Positions 8,350-16,181 of a stretch of DNA of 38,606 bases are shown here, in pieces. Location of the stretch: NCBI GenBank assembly GCA_024276655.1, contig JAJRWU010000079.1:1-38606 (forward strand), read 5' to 3'. Made by a program: the position numbers and the translations under genes. Under the pieces are notes generated by a model. The model saw only the letters and a program-made list of their open reading frames with translations, was not told where the DNA came from and ran no database searches. Each line of letters begins with the position of its first letter. Within the stretch, counting starts at the first letter, position 1. This DNA is from Planctomycetota bacterium (GTDB taxonomy: Bacteria > Planctomycetota > Planctomycetia > Pirellulales > Pirellulaceae).

Positions 8350-9108
8350 ATGGGCATTAAGTCGTTTCTTCGGAATCCAATCACCAAGGGAGGTAACGCC
8401 ATACGGAATGTGCGCCGCTTGGGGCTGCTGGGCGCTCTCGATCTTTACAGCTATCGCCTTCGCGAAAAGTATCGCGATTGGCGGCTGGGTATTCGCAGTT
8501 CAGGATTCCATGACGCAAACGACTTGGGACACGTGCCGGAATGCCACGCCTATGAACCGATCGACTATCGCTGTCTGGATATTATTTTCGGCCATTTGAA
8601 TCCTGACGCCGAAACCGACGTATTTCTCGACTATGGCTGTGGCAAGGGCCGTGCGGTCATCACCGCCGCCACGCATCCCTTTAAGCGCGTGCTGGGCGTC
8701 GAACTATCGCCGGAACTCAGCGACCTTGGCCGAAGCAATGTCAGCCGAGCGACGCGCAAACAGCGGCTGCAAAGCACCGAGATCGAAATCATTACGGCCA
8801 ATGCCACCGAATACGAAGTGCCCGACGACGTCACCGTGATCTTCTTTTTCAACCCTTTCTCCGGAAGCGTGTTGGCCGCGGTGCAGGGTAAAATTCGCCA
8901 GTCGCTGCAACGAGCGCCGCGCAGACTGCGCGTCATCTATATGCACCCCGATAACCACCCCAACGAATTCGAAAGTTGCGATTGGCTGGAAAAACCGTTC
9001 AGCCTGCCGATCGGAGATTGGGAGAAAGTACAGTTGCTGGCCTACGAAAGCCGCGTCGTTGCGGAGCGTCTGCAAGACGACGTATTGGCCGGCGCGATTG
9101 AGTCGTGA
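8350..9108 (+). CDS. Class I SAM-dependent methyltransferase-like protein
   Basis: This 252-aa protein has a Rossmann-type methyltransferase core: motif I VFLDYGCGKGRAVI (about 91-104), the acidic end of strand 2 in LGVELSPEL, an ITANATEYEV segment, and motif IV FFFNPFSGSVL. The substrate is unknown; the motif IV form NPF(S/F)G is common in uncharacterised small methyltransferases. A basic N-terminal region (about 1-55) precedes the core. It lacks a signal peptide and is cytoplasmic. It sits inside the metal locus, 73 bases after the lipoprotein gene, but nothing in the protein ties it to metals. Confidence 0.8.
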   Translation: MGIKSFLRNPITKGGNAIRNVRRLGLLGALDLYSYRLREKYRDWRLGIRSSGFHDANDLGHVPECHAYEPIDYRCLDIIFGHLNPDAETDVFLDYGCGKGRAVITAATHPFKRVLGVELSPELSDLGRSNVSRATRKQRLQSTEIEIITANATEYEVPDDVTVIFFFNPFSGSVLAAVQGKIRQSLQRAPRRLRVIYMHPDNHPNEFESCDWLEKPFSLPIGDWEKVQLLAYESRVVAERLQDDVLAGAIES

Positions 9109-9176
9109 GTTTGTTTGCGGTTTCGGAGGATCCGACCGCTTTTACGCCACCCATTTTGAGTCATGGAGGACCTAAA

Positions 9177-9260
9177 ATGACACGCCTTGTTTTTTGTTAT
9201 CGTTGTCGGTACCCTTCGCCCCGGTATTACGGAGAACAGTTACAACAACTCGCCCATTAA
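9177..9260 (+). CDS. Possible 27-aa ORF with strong ribosome-binding site
   Basis: GGAGG stands seven bases before an ATG that opens a 27-codon frame (MTRLVFCYRCRYPSPRYY...). It contains a CYRC pair and ends at TAA 9258-9260. It lies upstream of the second Cys-rich gene and the efflux genes. It could be a leader peptide or a small protein, or chance. The rest of 9109-9368 shows no gene. Confidence 0.3.
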   Translation: MTRLVFCYRCRYPSPRYYGEQLQQLAH

Positions 9261-9368
9261 CCATACGGGTGTCAATCAGGTTCGCCAGAGCCTACCGAGA
9301 TTCAGCTTGACACGTGTGGCCTTGGGTAATATAAGGAAAGACTAACGTCTCTTCAGACCGGTATCGCG

Positions 9369-9794
9369 ATGCTTCGTTCCCCCCCAAACTCCCTTGTTTC
9401 CGTAGTGTTGATCGCGGCGATGGCTTTCGTGAGCCTCGTTTCCGCGACCGGCGTCTGCGAAGCCAAGGGCGCCAAGTGCGGATCGAAGCAATGCCGCAGC
9501 GCCTGCTGCACCCCTTCGGGCGAGGCGGCATCGCCTTGCTGCTCAGCGCCGAAGATTTCGCACCCCTGCCGGTGTTCTGTCGAGAACGAGCGTCCCGCCA
9601 CTCCACAGGAGCGGCAAAATAGCGGCCAACGAAACGGCAGCGAGCAAAACGACGCTCGCCGCGCCGAAAACTTGGCGATTGTGGCCTTCGTCGGCGACGG
9701 CGAATCTTTGCTGCAATCCACCGCAGACGCACCTCTCTTTTCATTTCTGCCCACGCTGCAACGGCAAGCCGTTCTCTGTCGCTGGCTGACCTGA
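9369..9794 (+). CDS. Cys-rich secreted protein, copy 2 of the metal locus
   Basis: This 141-aa protein has a signal peptide (MLRSPPNSLVSVVLIAAMAF) and a mature part with ten cysteines (CGSKQC, ACCTP, PCCSAP, PCRCS). A Gln/Arg/Asn-rich linker follows, and the C-terminus is VLCRWLT. The plan matches the protein at 5848-6321: signal peptide, CC and CRC clusters, spacer, and a closing LCR-aromatic motif. The two are probably diverged paralogues. It precedes the CusB-like adaptor by about 190 bases. A metal-binding role is inferred from composition and context. No strong ribosome-binding site is seen, so the exact start is uncertain. Confidence 0.65.
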   Translation: MLRSPPNSLVSVVLIAAMAFVSLVSATGVCEAKGAKCGSKQCRSACCTPSGEAASPCCSAPKISHPCRCSVENERPATPQERQNSGQRNGSEQNDARRAENLAIVAFVGDGESLLQSTADAPLFSFLPTLQRQAVLCRWLT

Positions 9795-9985
9795 TCTCAC
9801 TTGCGTGATGGTTTTCGCGCGGTTCCTTGCGCGCGAATTCGCTCAGAATCGATCCATCCGCGTGAGATTTCCCAGACGCTCTTGAAGTCTTCGCCGTGAA
9901 CACATGGCGAGAACTATCGTGATCGGCGTCGATCGCTCTCTCTCGACACATTCAGGTTGATTGCAATTTAACCAGTGAGGCTGTT

Positions 9986-12007
9986 ATGAACGAATCCGAA
10001 GACACTGCAGCGCAAACCGCTGAAAACGGAGTTGAGGCGGAAAATGTGAACCCGCAGCCAGATGCTGCGGAGGCGGCCGCAAAGAATGTGGTCCAGGCGA
10101 AAAACGAACGTTTGGAAGCCCGGCGTTGGTGGACCAAGCTATTGATTCAGCCGGCCTTGCTTTTGGCCTGTGGCGCGGCGTTGATAGCCGGGCTTGGCGT
10201 CGCCCAGCGGCTGGATTTTATTTCGGCTGGCGGCGGCGGTGAGAGCCATGCTTCGGCCGGCGGCGGGCAGTCGACGCGATACATCTGCCCAATGATGTGT
10301 ACGCCGCCGCAATCGGAGCCTGGCCGTTGCCCGGTGTGTGCGATGGAGCTTGTGCCATCGACAGCCGGCGGCGGAAATTCAGATACGCGGTCCGTTCAAA
10401 TCGACCCGGCGTCCCGCCGCGTGGCGAATATCCAAACAGTGGCCGTGACCTCGACGCCCATGAAACGCACCATTCGCGCTATTGGCGAACTCTGTTACGA
10501 CGAAGGCACGATGAAAACACTTTCGGCTTATGTCGATGGGCGGCTTGATCGTTTGTACGCCGACTACACCGGCATTGTCGTCAAGAAAAACGACGATTTG
10601 GCGCTCGTGTATTCTCCCCGCCTCTATTCGGGGCAGATCGAGTTTCTGCTGGCGAAGAAAGCTCATGAAAACAGTCGCACCGCAACGCTCGCCCGCGTGA
10701 TTCGCTCCAGCACCAACCTCTATGAAAGCGCTCGGGAGCGACTGCGGGAACTGGGTATGACTTCGCAACAGATTGCGCATCTCGAAACAGACGGGCAAGC
10801 CACCAGCCGCCTGCATTTATCGGCTCCGATCAGCGGCACCGTGATCGAGAAGTTGGCCGTCGAGGGCCAGTACGTGAAGGAAGGCCAAGCCATATACAAA
10901 CTGGCCGACTTATCAACCGTCTGGCTGATGTTGGAGTTATTTCCCGAAGACGCCGCCACGATTCGCTACGGGCAGAAAGTCGAAGCCGTGGTGCAGTCGC
11001 TGCCCGGCCGGAAGTTCACCGGCCGCGTGGCGTTTATCGACCCCAACGTCAATGAAAAAACACGCACCGTGGGCGTGCGCGTCGTGATCGAAAACAAAAC
11101 GGGCTTGCTGCGAATTGGCGACTACGCCAAAGCCACGATCGACGTTCCGCTCAACGGAACCGCCGACCAACAAGGCGGCATCTACGACCCCGAATTGGCC
11201 AATAAGTGGATCAGTCCTCGCCACCCGCACGTGATCGAATCGTCGGCCGGCAAATGCCGGGTCTGCAATGTCGATCTGCGGCCCGCAGCCGATTTTGGCT
11301 TTGTCTCGAAACCGGGCGCCAACGGCGAAGCGTTGGTTGTGCCGCGCGACGCCGTACTCATGGCTGGCGACAACAGCGTTTTGTATGTCGAAACCGAACC
11401 GGGCCGATTTGAAATTCGCAATGTCGAATTGGGCGCCTGCTGCGGTAAACAGATTGTCATCCTCAACGGCGTCGAGGAAGGCGAACGGGTTGCCACGCGA
11501 GGCAATTTCCTGATCGACTCTCAAATGCAACTGGCCGGCAACCCTTCGTTGATCGACCCGACGAAAATCCTACCGAAACTGGAGGAGGCCCCTTCGGCTG
11601 AGCTGATTGCCGTGCTGGAAAAACTCTCCGAGGAAGATCGCGGCTTGGTGGAAAACCAACGCATTTGCCCCGTGACCATGATGGCGCTCGGTTCGATGGG
11701 CTCGCCTCAAAAAGTTGACGTCAATGGAAAACCCGTGTTCATCTGCTGCGAGGGGTGCCGGGCGAGTTTGCTGGAGGAGCCGCAAGTGTATCTGGCCAAG
11801 CTGGATGCCGCGAAAACGGCGCCCAGTGAAGAGTCGCTCGATATCCCCTTGCCGCCCATGGGCGATTTTCAAGTGATTGAGCCAGCGAGTGAACTCCCCC
11901 GGATCGAGGCGCCCATGGAAATCGTGGCGCCCGATTCGGAAGTCCGTCAAACTCCGAACCAAGGAACCGGTCCGGTTGTTGCATTACCCATGGAGGTCGT
12001 TCGATGA
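9986..12007 (+). CDS. cusB: CusB-like RND efflux periplasmic adaptor with extra metal domains
   Basis: This 673-aa membrane-fusion protein links an inner-membrane RND pump to an outer-membrane channel. An Ala/Glu-rich N-terminus and one membrane anchor (about 52-75) precede a heavy-metal-binding motif, ICPMMC ... CPVCAMELVP (Cys101, Cys115, Cys118). Barrel-sandwich and alpha-hairpin regions follow (AYVDGRLDRLY, LHLSAPISGTVIEKLAVEGQYV). A second, degenerate metal motif (SPRHPH ... CRVCNVDL, Cys424/427) is inserted before the membrane-proximal part. The C-terminal tail carries a YHS/TRASH-like copy (Cys561, Cys587/588/591; VFICCEGC). At 673 aa it is much longer than E. coli CusB. GTGAGG precedes the start. 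The stop overlaps the pump gene by four bases (ATGA), so translation is probably coupled. No outer-membrane CusC-like gene is present. Confidence 0.92.
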   Translation: MNESEDTAAQTAENGVEAENVNPQPDAAEAAAKNVVQAKNERLEARRWWTKLLIQPALLLACGAALIAGLGVAQRLDFISAGGGGESHASAGGGQSTRYICPMMCTPPQSEPGRCPVCAMELVPSTAGGGNSDTRSVQIDPASRRVANIQTVAVTSTPMKRTIRAIGELCYDEGTMKTLSAYVDGRLDRLYADYTGIVVKKNDDLALVYSPRLYSGQIEFLLAKKAHENSRTATLARVIRSSTNLYESARERLRELGMTSQQIAHLETDGQATSRLHLSAPISGTVIEKLAVEGQYVKEGQAIYKLADLSTVWLMLELFPEDAATIRYGQKVEAVVQSLPGRKFTGRVAFIDPNVNEKTRTVGVRVVIENKTGLLRIGDYAKATIDVPLNGTADQQGGIYDPELANKWISPRHPHVIESSAGKCRVCNVDLRPAADFGFVSKPGANGEALVVPRDAVLMAGDNSVLYVETEPGRFEIRNVELGACCGKQIVILNGVEEGERVATRGNFLIDSQMQLAGNPSLIDPTKILPKLEEAPSAELIAVLEKLSEEDRGLVENQRICPVTMMALGSMGSPQKVDVNGKPVFICCEGCRASLLEEPQVYLAKLDAAKTAPSEESLDIPLPPMGDFQVIEPASELPRIEAPMEIVAPDSEVRQTPNQGTGPVVALPMEVVR

Positions 12008-15000
12008 TCAGGAAGGTACTCGATTTTTGTATTCACGAGCGGCTTATTATTTTGATCGGCTCGGTCGCGTTGATCGCTTTTGGCTGGTACTCCACGAAGA
12101 AAGTGCCGCTCGATGCGATTCCCAACGTCGGTGAAAACCAAGTCATCGTGCTCACCAAATGGCAGGGGCGGTCTCCGAAGGACATCGAAGACCAAATCAC
12201 GTACCCGCTTTCCATAGCGCTGCAAGCCGTGCCCGGCTCCAAAAGCGTGCGCGGAAAGAGCATGTTTGGCTTCAGCTTTGTGCAGGTGACCTTCGGCGAC
12301 GAAACCGATTTTTATTGGGCCCGTTCGCGGGTTGCCGAGCAACTCACCACCGTTTCCGGCGCGCTGCCCGATGGCGTCACGCCGGTGCTCGCGCCCGACG
12401 CCACCGCTCTGGGCCAAATTTACTACTATGTGCTCGATGCGCCCGAAGGGATGGATCTGGCTGAACTGCGGTCGAAACAAGATTTCTTCATCAAATATGC
12501 GCTGCAGTCGGTCGAGGGCGTGGCGGAAGTGGCTTCCATTGGCGGTTATGTCCGGCAGTATCAGATCGAAGTCGATCCCGACAAACTGCGGTACCACAAC
12601 GTCCCGCTGAGCACGGTGATCAACTCGGTGAAGGCGGCCAATATCGACGTCGGCGCCAAGACCGTCGAATCGGGCGGCATGGAGTTCATCGTTCGCGGCA
12701 AGGGCTTTATCGGCTCCGGAAAAACCGAAGCGGAAACCATCGAACAGATCGACCGCACGGTTGTTGTCAGCCGCGACGGCGTGCCGGTTCGCGTGCGAGA
12801 TTTGGCCCAAGTGCAAACCGGTCCTGCGTTTCGCCGCGGGGCCCTCGATTTCAACGGGCAAGAGGCGGTTGGCGGCGTGGTCGTGATGCGTTACGGCGAG
12901 AACCCGCGCGACGTGATCCAACGCGTGAAAGCCAAAATAACCTCGCTCGAATCGGAACTGGCCGGCATTAAAATCAAGGAAGTCTATGATCGTTCCATAT
13001 TGATCGACGAAACCGTGGCCACGCTCACCGAAGCATTAACCCAAGAGACGCTGATCACGATTGCGGTCATGGTGTTGTTCCTGCTGCACGTGCGCGCCAG
13101 TTTGGTGATCGCGATCACACTGCCGATGGCGGTGTTGATGGCTTTTGGCGCGATGAAAATTTTCGGCGTCGACGCGAATATTATGTCGCTGGCGGGCATT
13201 GCCATTGCTATTGGCACGATGGTCGACATGGGCATTATTATTCTGGAAAATATTTACGGTGAACTGGCCGATTGGGAAGCCCAGGGTTCGCCCGGCGGGG
13301 CTAGGCGACGGCTGGTCGTGATTCGCGAAGCAGCCGCCGAAGTGGTGCCGGCGGTGATTACGGCGGTCAGCACCACGATCGTCAGTTTCCTACCGGTATT
13401 CTTGCTCACCGGCCGCGACCATCGGCTGTTCGCGCCGCTGGCCTGGACCAAAACCTTCGCGCTGGTTTCCAGCCTGATCGTGGCCGTGGCCGTGATTCCC
13501 ATGCTCTGCCGCGTTTTTCTACGCAGCACCAAAATGCCCAAATGGGCGAACTTGGCTGCTGGCGTGGCGGCCGCCACGCTCTCGGCCTGTGTGTGTTTTT
13601 TGGTGTGGGGCGAACAGATCACGCAACATACGCCGCTTAGTTTGCCGGTCGTGACGCTGATCGCGGCGGTGATCGGTTTTTTAGTCGGCTGGTGGATGAC
13701 TCGGGAAAAAATCCGCTCCATGGAAGAGAACCCAACCAGTCGTTTTGTTCGTTTTCTTTACGCCGGCCGGCTCAGAATGGCGCTCAACCACAAGGCCTTG
13801 ATGCTCTCCTTCCCGGCGTTCATCGTGGTGGTTGGGGTCGGCGCCTGGATCGGCCTGCCCACGGTATTAAAACCTGTTGAGAAAGTCGTCGCGATGTTGG
13901 GCGCCGATTTGAACGAAGTACCAGGGTATGTGACGGTCAAACACACGTTCACCGGTTTGAAAACCGACGACTGGATCGCGCTCGATGAAGGTAGTTGGTT
14001 CTACATGCCCAGTTTGTATCCGGCGGCGAGTTTTTCCCAAGCCATGGAAGTGCTGCAAACGCAAGACGCCATGATCAAGGAAATTCCCGAAGTTGAAAAC
14101 GTGCTGGGAAAAATCGGCCGCATCGATTCCGCGCTCGATCCCGCGCCGGCCGCGATGGTCGAAACGTATGTCATGCTCAAACCGCGAAAACAATGGCGCG
14201 AGGGCATGACCGAACGAAAAATTTGGGATGAAATCAACACCGTCGCCACGTTGCCGGGCGTCACGCCCGCCTCGCCGCTGCAACCGATCGAAGGCCGCGT
14301 CGTGATGCTGCAAGCCGGCATAAAAGCTTCGATGGCGGTGCGCGTCTATGGCGACAGCCTGGAAGGTTTATCGAAGGCCGCTTTGGCGGTGGCGGAGCAC
14401 CTGAAAAAGAACCATTTTGTCAACGCCGGTACGGTCAATCCTGATATCGTGATGGGCAAACCGTATTACGAATTTGATGTTGATCGCGAAGAAGCCGCGC
14501 GCTACGGCATGACCACCATGATGGTCAATCAAATTGTCGCCGCTGGGCTGGGCGGGGTCGATGTCACGACCACCGTGGAAGGCCGGGAGCGGTACCCGAT
14601 TCAAATTCGGTATGAACGCAGCGTGCGCGAAAGGATCGACGAATTGGGCAAAGTGGCGGTGGTTTCACACACCGGCGAAGTGGTGCCGTTGGAGCGTTTG
14701 GCGGAGGTCACGACAACCTGGGGCCCCGGCGCCATCAATAGCGAAGACGCCCGGCTTGTAGCGCATGTGGCTTTCTCGCCCTCGGGCGCCGCCGGCGATT
14801 TGGAAACGGTGGAAGAGGTCATGGGTTCGCTGCGAGCCGCGCGAGAGAGTGGTGAACTGAAATTCCCTCCGGGCAATTTCGAATTGCAACCGGTGGGGTC
14901 GTTTCAAAATCAAATCGAGGCCAATGCACGCTTAATGTGGATCGTGCCCACGGTGCTGTTGGTCAACCTGATGTTGATCTATTTTGGCTTTCGCAACCTG

Positions 15001-15504
15001 CCGATTTCGGCGGCGGTGTTTTCCGGAATTCCGGTGGCCTTCGCCGGCGGCATGATCGCCGTCGCGGTGATGGACGTCGGCATGAACACGGCGGTTTGGG
15101 TGGGGTTCATCGCGTTGTTTGGCATTGCGGTTGATGATGGCGTCGTGATGGCGACCTACATCCAACAAACCTTGAAACGCCGGCGCATTCGCAGCGTCGA
15201 GGATTTGCGCGAGGCGATCTACTACGCGGGCCTCAAACGTATTCGGCCTTGCGTGATGACCACCCTCACCACGATCTTTGCACTGCTGCCGGTGTTGATG
15301 TCGACCGGGCGCGGCGCCGACGTGGCTCGTGCGATGGCGCTGCCGGTGTTCGGCGGGATGTTGATCGAACCGTTCACCACGTTCATCGTTCCGGCGGTGT
15401 ATTGCGGCTATATGGAATTGAAAATGCGAGCCGGTCTTCAAGATTCAGTCTGGACCGAACAAGAGGAGGAGGAGGATTGCCAAGAGCAAAGGCTCGCGGC
15501 TTAA
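12004..15504 (+). CDS. cusA: CusA-like heavy-metal RND efflux pump
   Basis: This 1166-aa inner-membrane proton-driven pump is of the heavy-metal (HME-RND) family. Diagnostic segments include VPLDAIPNVGENQV, QITYPLSIALQAVPGSKSVR, GIAIAIGTMVDMGIIILENIY in TM4 with its acidic residue, and GIAVDDGVVMATYI. The three periplasmic methionines that bind Cu/Ag in E. coli CusA (M573, M623, M672) have counterparts at Met668 (FYMPS), Met718 (MVET) and Met768 (VVMLQAGIK), with 50-residue spacings against 50 and 49 in E. coli. This favours Cu(I)/Ag(I). The protein is about 120 residues longer than E. coli CusA. Part of this is an extra hydrophobic segment (about 510-560; LAAGVAAATLSACVCFLVWG and VVTLIAAVIGFLVGWWM), probably two added membrane helices. 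Confidence 0.95.
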   Translation: MIRKVLDFCIHERLIILIGSVALIAFGWYSTKKVPLDAIPNVGENQVIVLTKWQGRSPKDIEDQITYPLSIALQAVPGSKSVRGKSMFGFSFVQVTFGDETDFYWARSRVAEQLTTVSGALPDGVTPVLAPDATALGQIYYYVLDAPEGMDLAELRSKQDFFIKYALQSVEGVAEVASIGGYVRQYQIEVDPDKLRYHNVPLSTVINSVKAANIDVGAKTVESGGMEFIVRGKGFIGSGKTEAETIEQIDRTVVVSRDGVPVRVRDLAQVQTGPAFRRGALDFNGQEAVGGVVVMRYGENPRDVIQRVKAKITSLESELAGIKIKEVYDRSILIDETVATLTEALTQETLITIAVMVLFLLHVRASLVIAITLPMAVLMAFGAMKIFGVDANIMSLAGIAIAIGTMVDMGIIILENIYGELADWEAQGSPGGARRRLVVIREAAAEVVPAVITAVSTTIVSFLPVFLLTGRDHRLFAPLAWTKTFALVSSLIVAVAVIPMLCRVFLRSTKMPKWANLAAGVAAATLSACVCFLVWGEQITQHTPLSLPVVTLIAAVIGFLVGWWMTREKIRSMEENPTSRFVRFLYAGRLRMALNHKALMLSFPAFIVVVGVGAWIGLPTVLKPVEKVVAMLGADLNEVPGYVTVKHTFTGLKTDDWIALDEGSWFYMPSLYPAASFSQAMEVLQTQDAMIKEIPEVENVLGKIGRIDSALDPAPAAMVETYVMLKPRKQWREGMTERKIWDEINTVATLPGVTPASPLQPIEGRVVMLQAGIKASMAVRVYGDSLEGLSKAALAVAEHLKKNHFVNAGTVNPDIVMGKPYYEFDVDREEAARYGMTTMMVNQIVAAGLGGVDVTTTVEGRERYPIQIRYERSVRERIDELGKVAVVSHTGEVVPLERLAEVTTTWGPGAINSEDARLVAHVAFSPSGAAGDLETVEEVMGSLRAARESGELKFPPGNFELQPVGSFQNQIEANARLMWIVPTVLLVNLMLIYFGFRNLPISAAVFSGIPVAFAGGMIAVAVMDVGMNTAVWVGFIALFGIAVDDGVVMATYIQQTLKRRRIRSVEDLREAIYYAGLKRIRPCVMTTLTTIFALLPVLMSTGRGADVARAMALPVFGGMLIEPFTTFIVPAVYCGYMELKMRAGLQDSVWTEQEEEEDCQEQRLAA

Positions 15505-15516
15505 GAAGTGTCTAAC

Positions 15517-15548
15517 TCACTCCAGCGTTGGAGTGAATTGTGTTTTTA
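15517..15548 (+). terminator. Weak hairpin after the pump gene
   Basis: TCACTCCA and TGGAGTGA form an 8-bp stem with a GCGT loop (15517-15536), followed by ATTGTGTTTTTA. It could be a partial terminator or RNA-stability element between the pump gene and the 158-aa protein gene 40 bases further on. Confidence 0.4.
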
Positions 15549-15587
15549 CGTTCGTTTCGTTGCTAATAGTTCTAGAAGGAGAGAGAC

Positions 15588-16064
15588 ATGCGAGTTGTAA
15601 AGTTGTTTTTGGCGGTGGCGTTGATTTTTGGCGCGGGTCAGTTCGTTAATGCCGACGATGGGCATGAAGGGCACGACCACGGTTCGGCCAAGCGCGATCA
15701 ATTGCGTGTTGCGGTGCAAGGCATTTGCCCCATGTCGGGCGAAAAGCTTGGTGAGCACGGCGCGCCGATCAAAGTCAAGGTGGGTCAGGAAACGGTTTTT
15801 GTCTGCTGCAAGGGTTGCCTCAAGGACAAGATCGATCCCCAACATTGGGCCACGATCCACTCCAACATCGCGAAGGCGCAAGGCATCTGCCCGATCATGA
15901 AGAAGGCGTTGCCGAAGAATCCGAAATGGACTTTCGTCAACGGTCAGATTGTGTTCGTGTGCTGCCCGCCCTGCACGAAGAAAGTCGCGGCGGCGCCCGA
16001 AAAGCACCTGAAGAAAATTGACGACCTTTACGCGGCGTCGTTGGCGAAAACCGCCGCCAAATAA
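15588..16064 (+). CDS. Secreted protein with two four-Cys (YHS/TRASH-like) domains
   Basis: This 158-aa protein has a signal peptide (MRVVKLFLAVALIFGAGQF), a His-rich motif HEGHDHG and two domain copies. Copy one is GICPMSGEKLGEHGAPIK with VFVCCKGC 26 residues on (Cys47, Cys73/74/77). Copy two is GICPIMKKAL with VFVCCPPC 24 residues on (Cys101, Cys125/126/129). A Lys-rich helical tail ends the protein. It is the minimal stand-alone form of the domain found three times at 6581-8062 and once in the CusB-like tail. GAAGGAGAGAG before the ATG is a strong ribosome-binding site. A role as periplasmic metal carrier or buffer for the pump is inferred. Confidence 0.8.
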   Translation: MRVVKLFLAVALIFGAGQFVNADDGHEGHDHGSAKRDQLRVAVQGICPMSGEKLGEHGAPIKVKVGQETVFVCCKGCLKDKIDPQHWATIHSNIAKAQGICPIMKKALPKNPKWTFVNGQIVFVCCPPCTKKVAAAPEKHLKKIDDLYAASLAKTAAK

Positions 16065-16115
16065 CGCACGGCAAGTGTGCTGATTGCTAGCCACGGGCGG
16101 CAATCAGCTCGGCTC

Positions 16116-16167
16116 AAAGCCTGGGTGACGAACGCGCCATTGCGGCGCGACGTTGCTCAGGCTTTTT
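16116..16167 (+). terminator. Terminator closing the metal locus
   Basis: AAAGCCTG...ACG pairs with CGT...CAGGCTTT, followed by a T-run (TTTTTT, 16162-16168). It lies between the 158-aa protein gene and the convergent PIN-TRAM gene. A second stem, GCTGATTG/CAATCAGC (16079-16108), lies just before it. Confidence 0.65.
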
Positions 16168-16181
16168 TGGGTTCTTTATGA

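Noticed and set aside
11947-12921. 324-codon minus-strand frame over the adaptor/pump junction
   Set aside because: His/Arg/Asp-rich shadow of the conserved pump gene.
5512-16181. Outer-membrane CusC-like channel or dedicated metal regulator in the locus
   Set aside because: No such frame is present; these must lie elsewhere if they exist.
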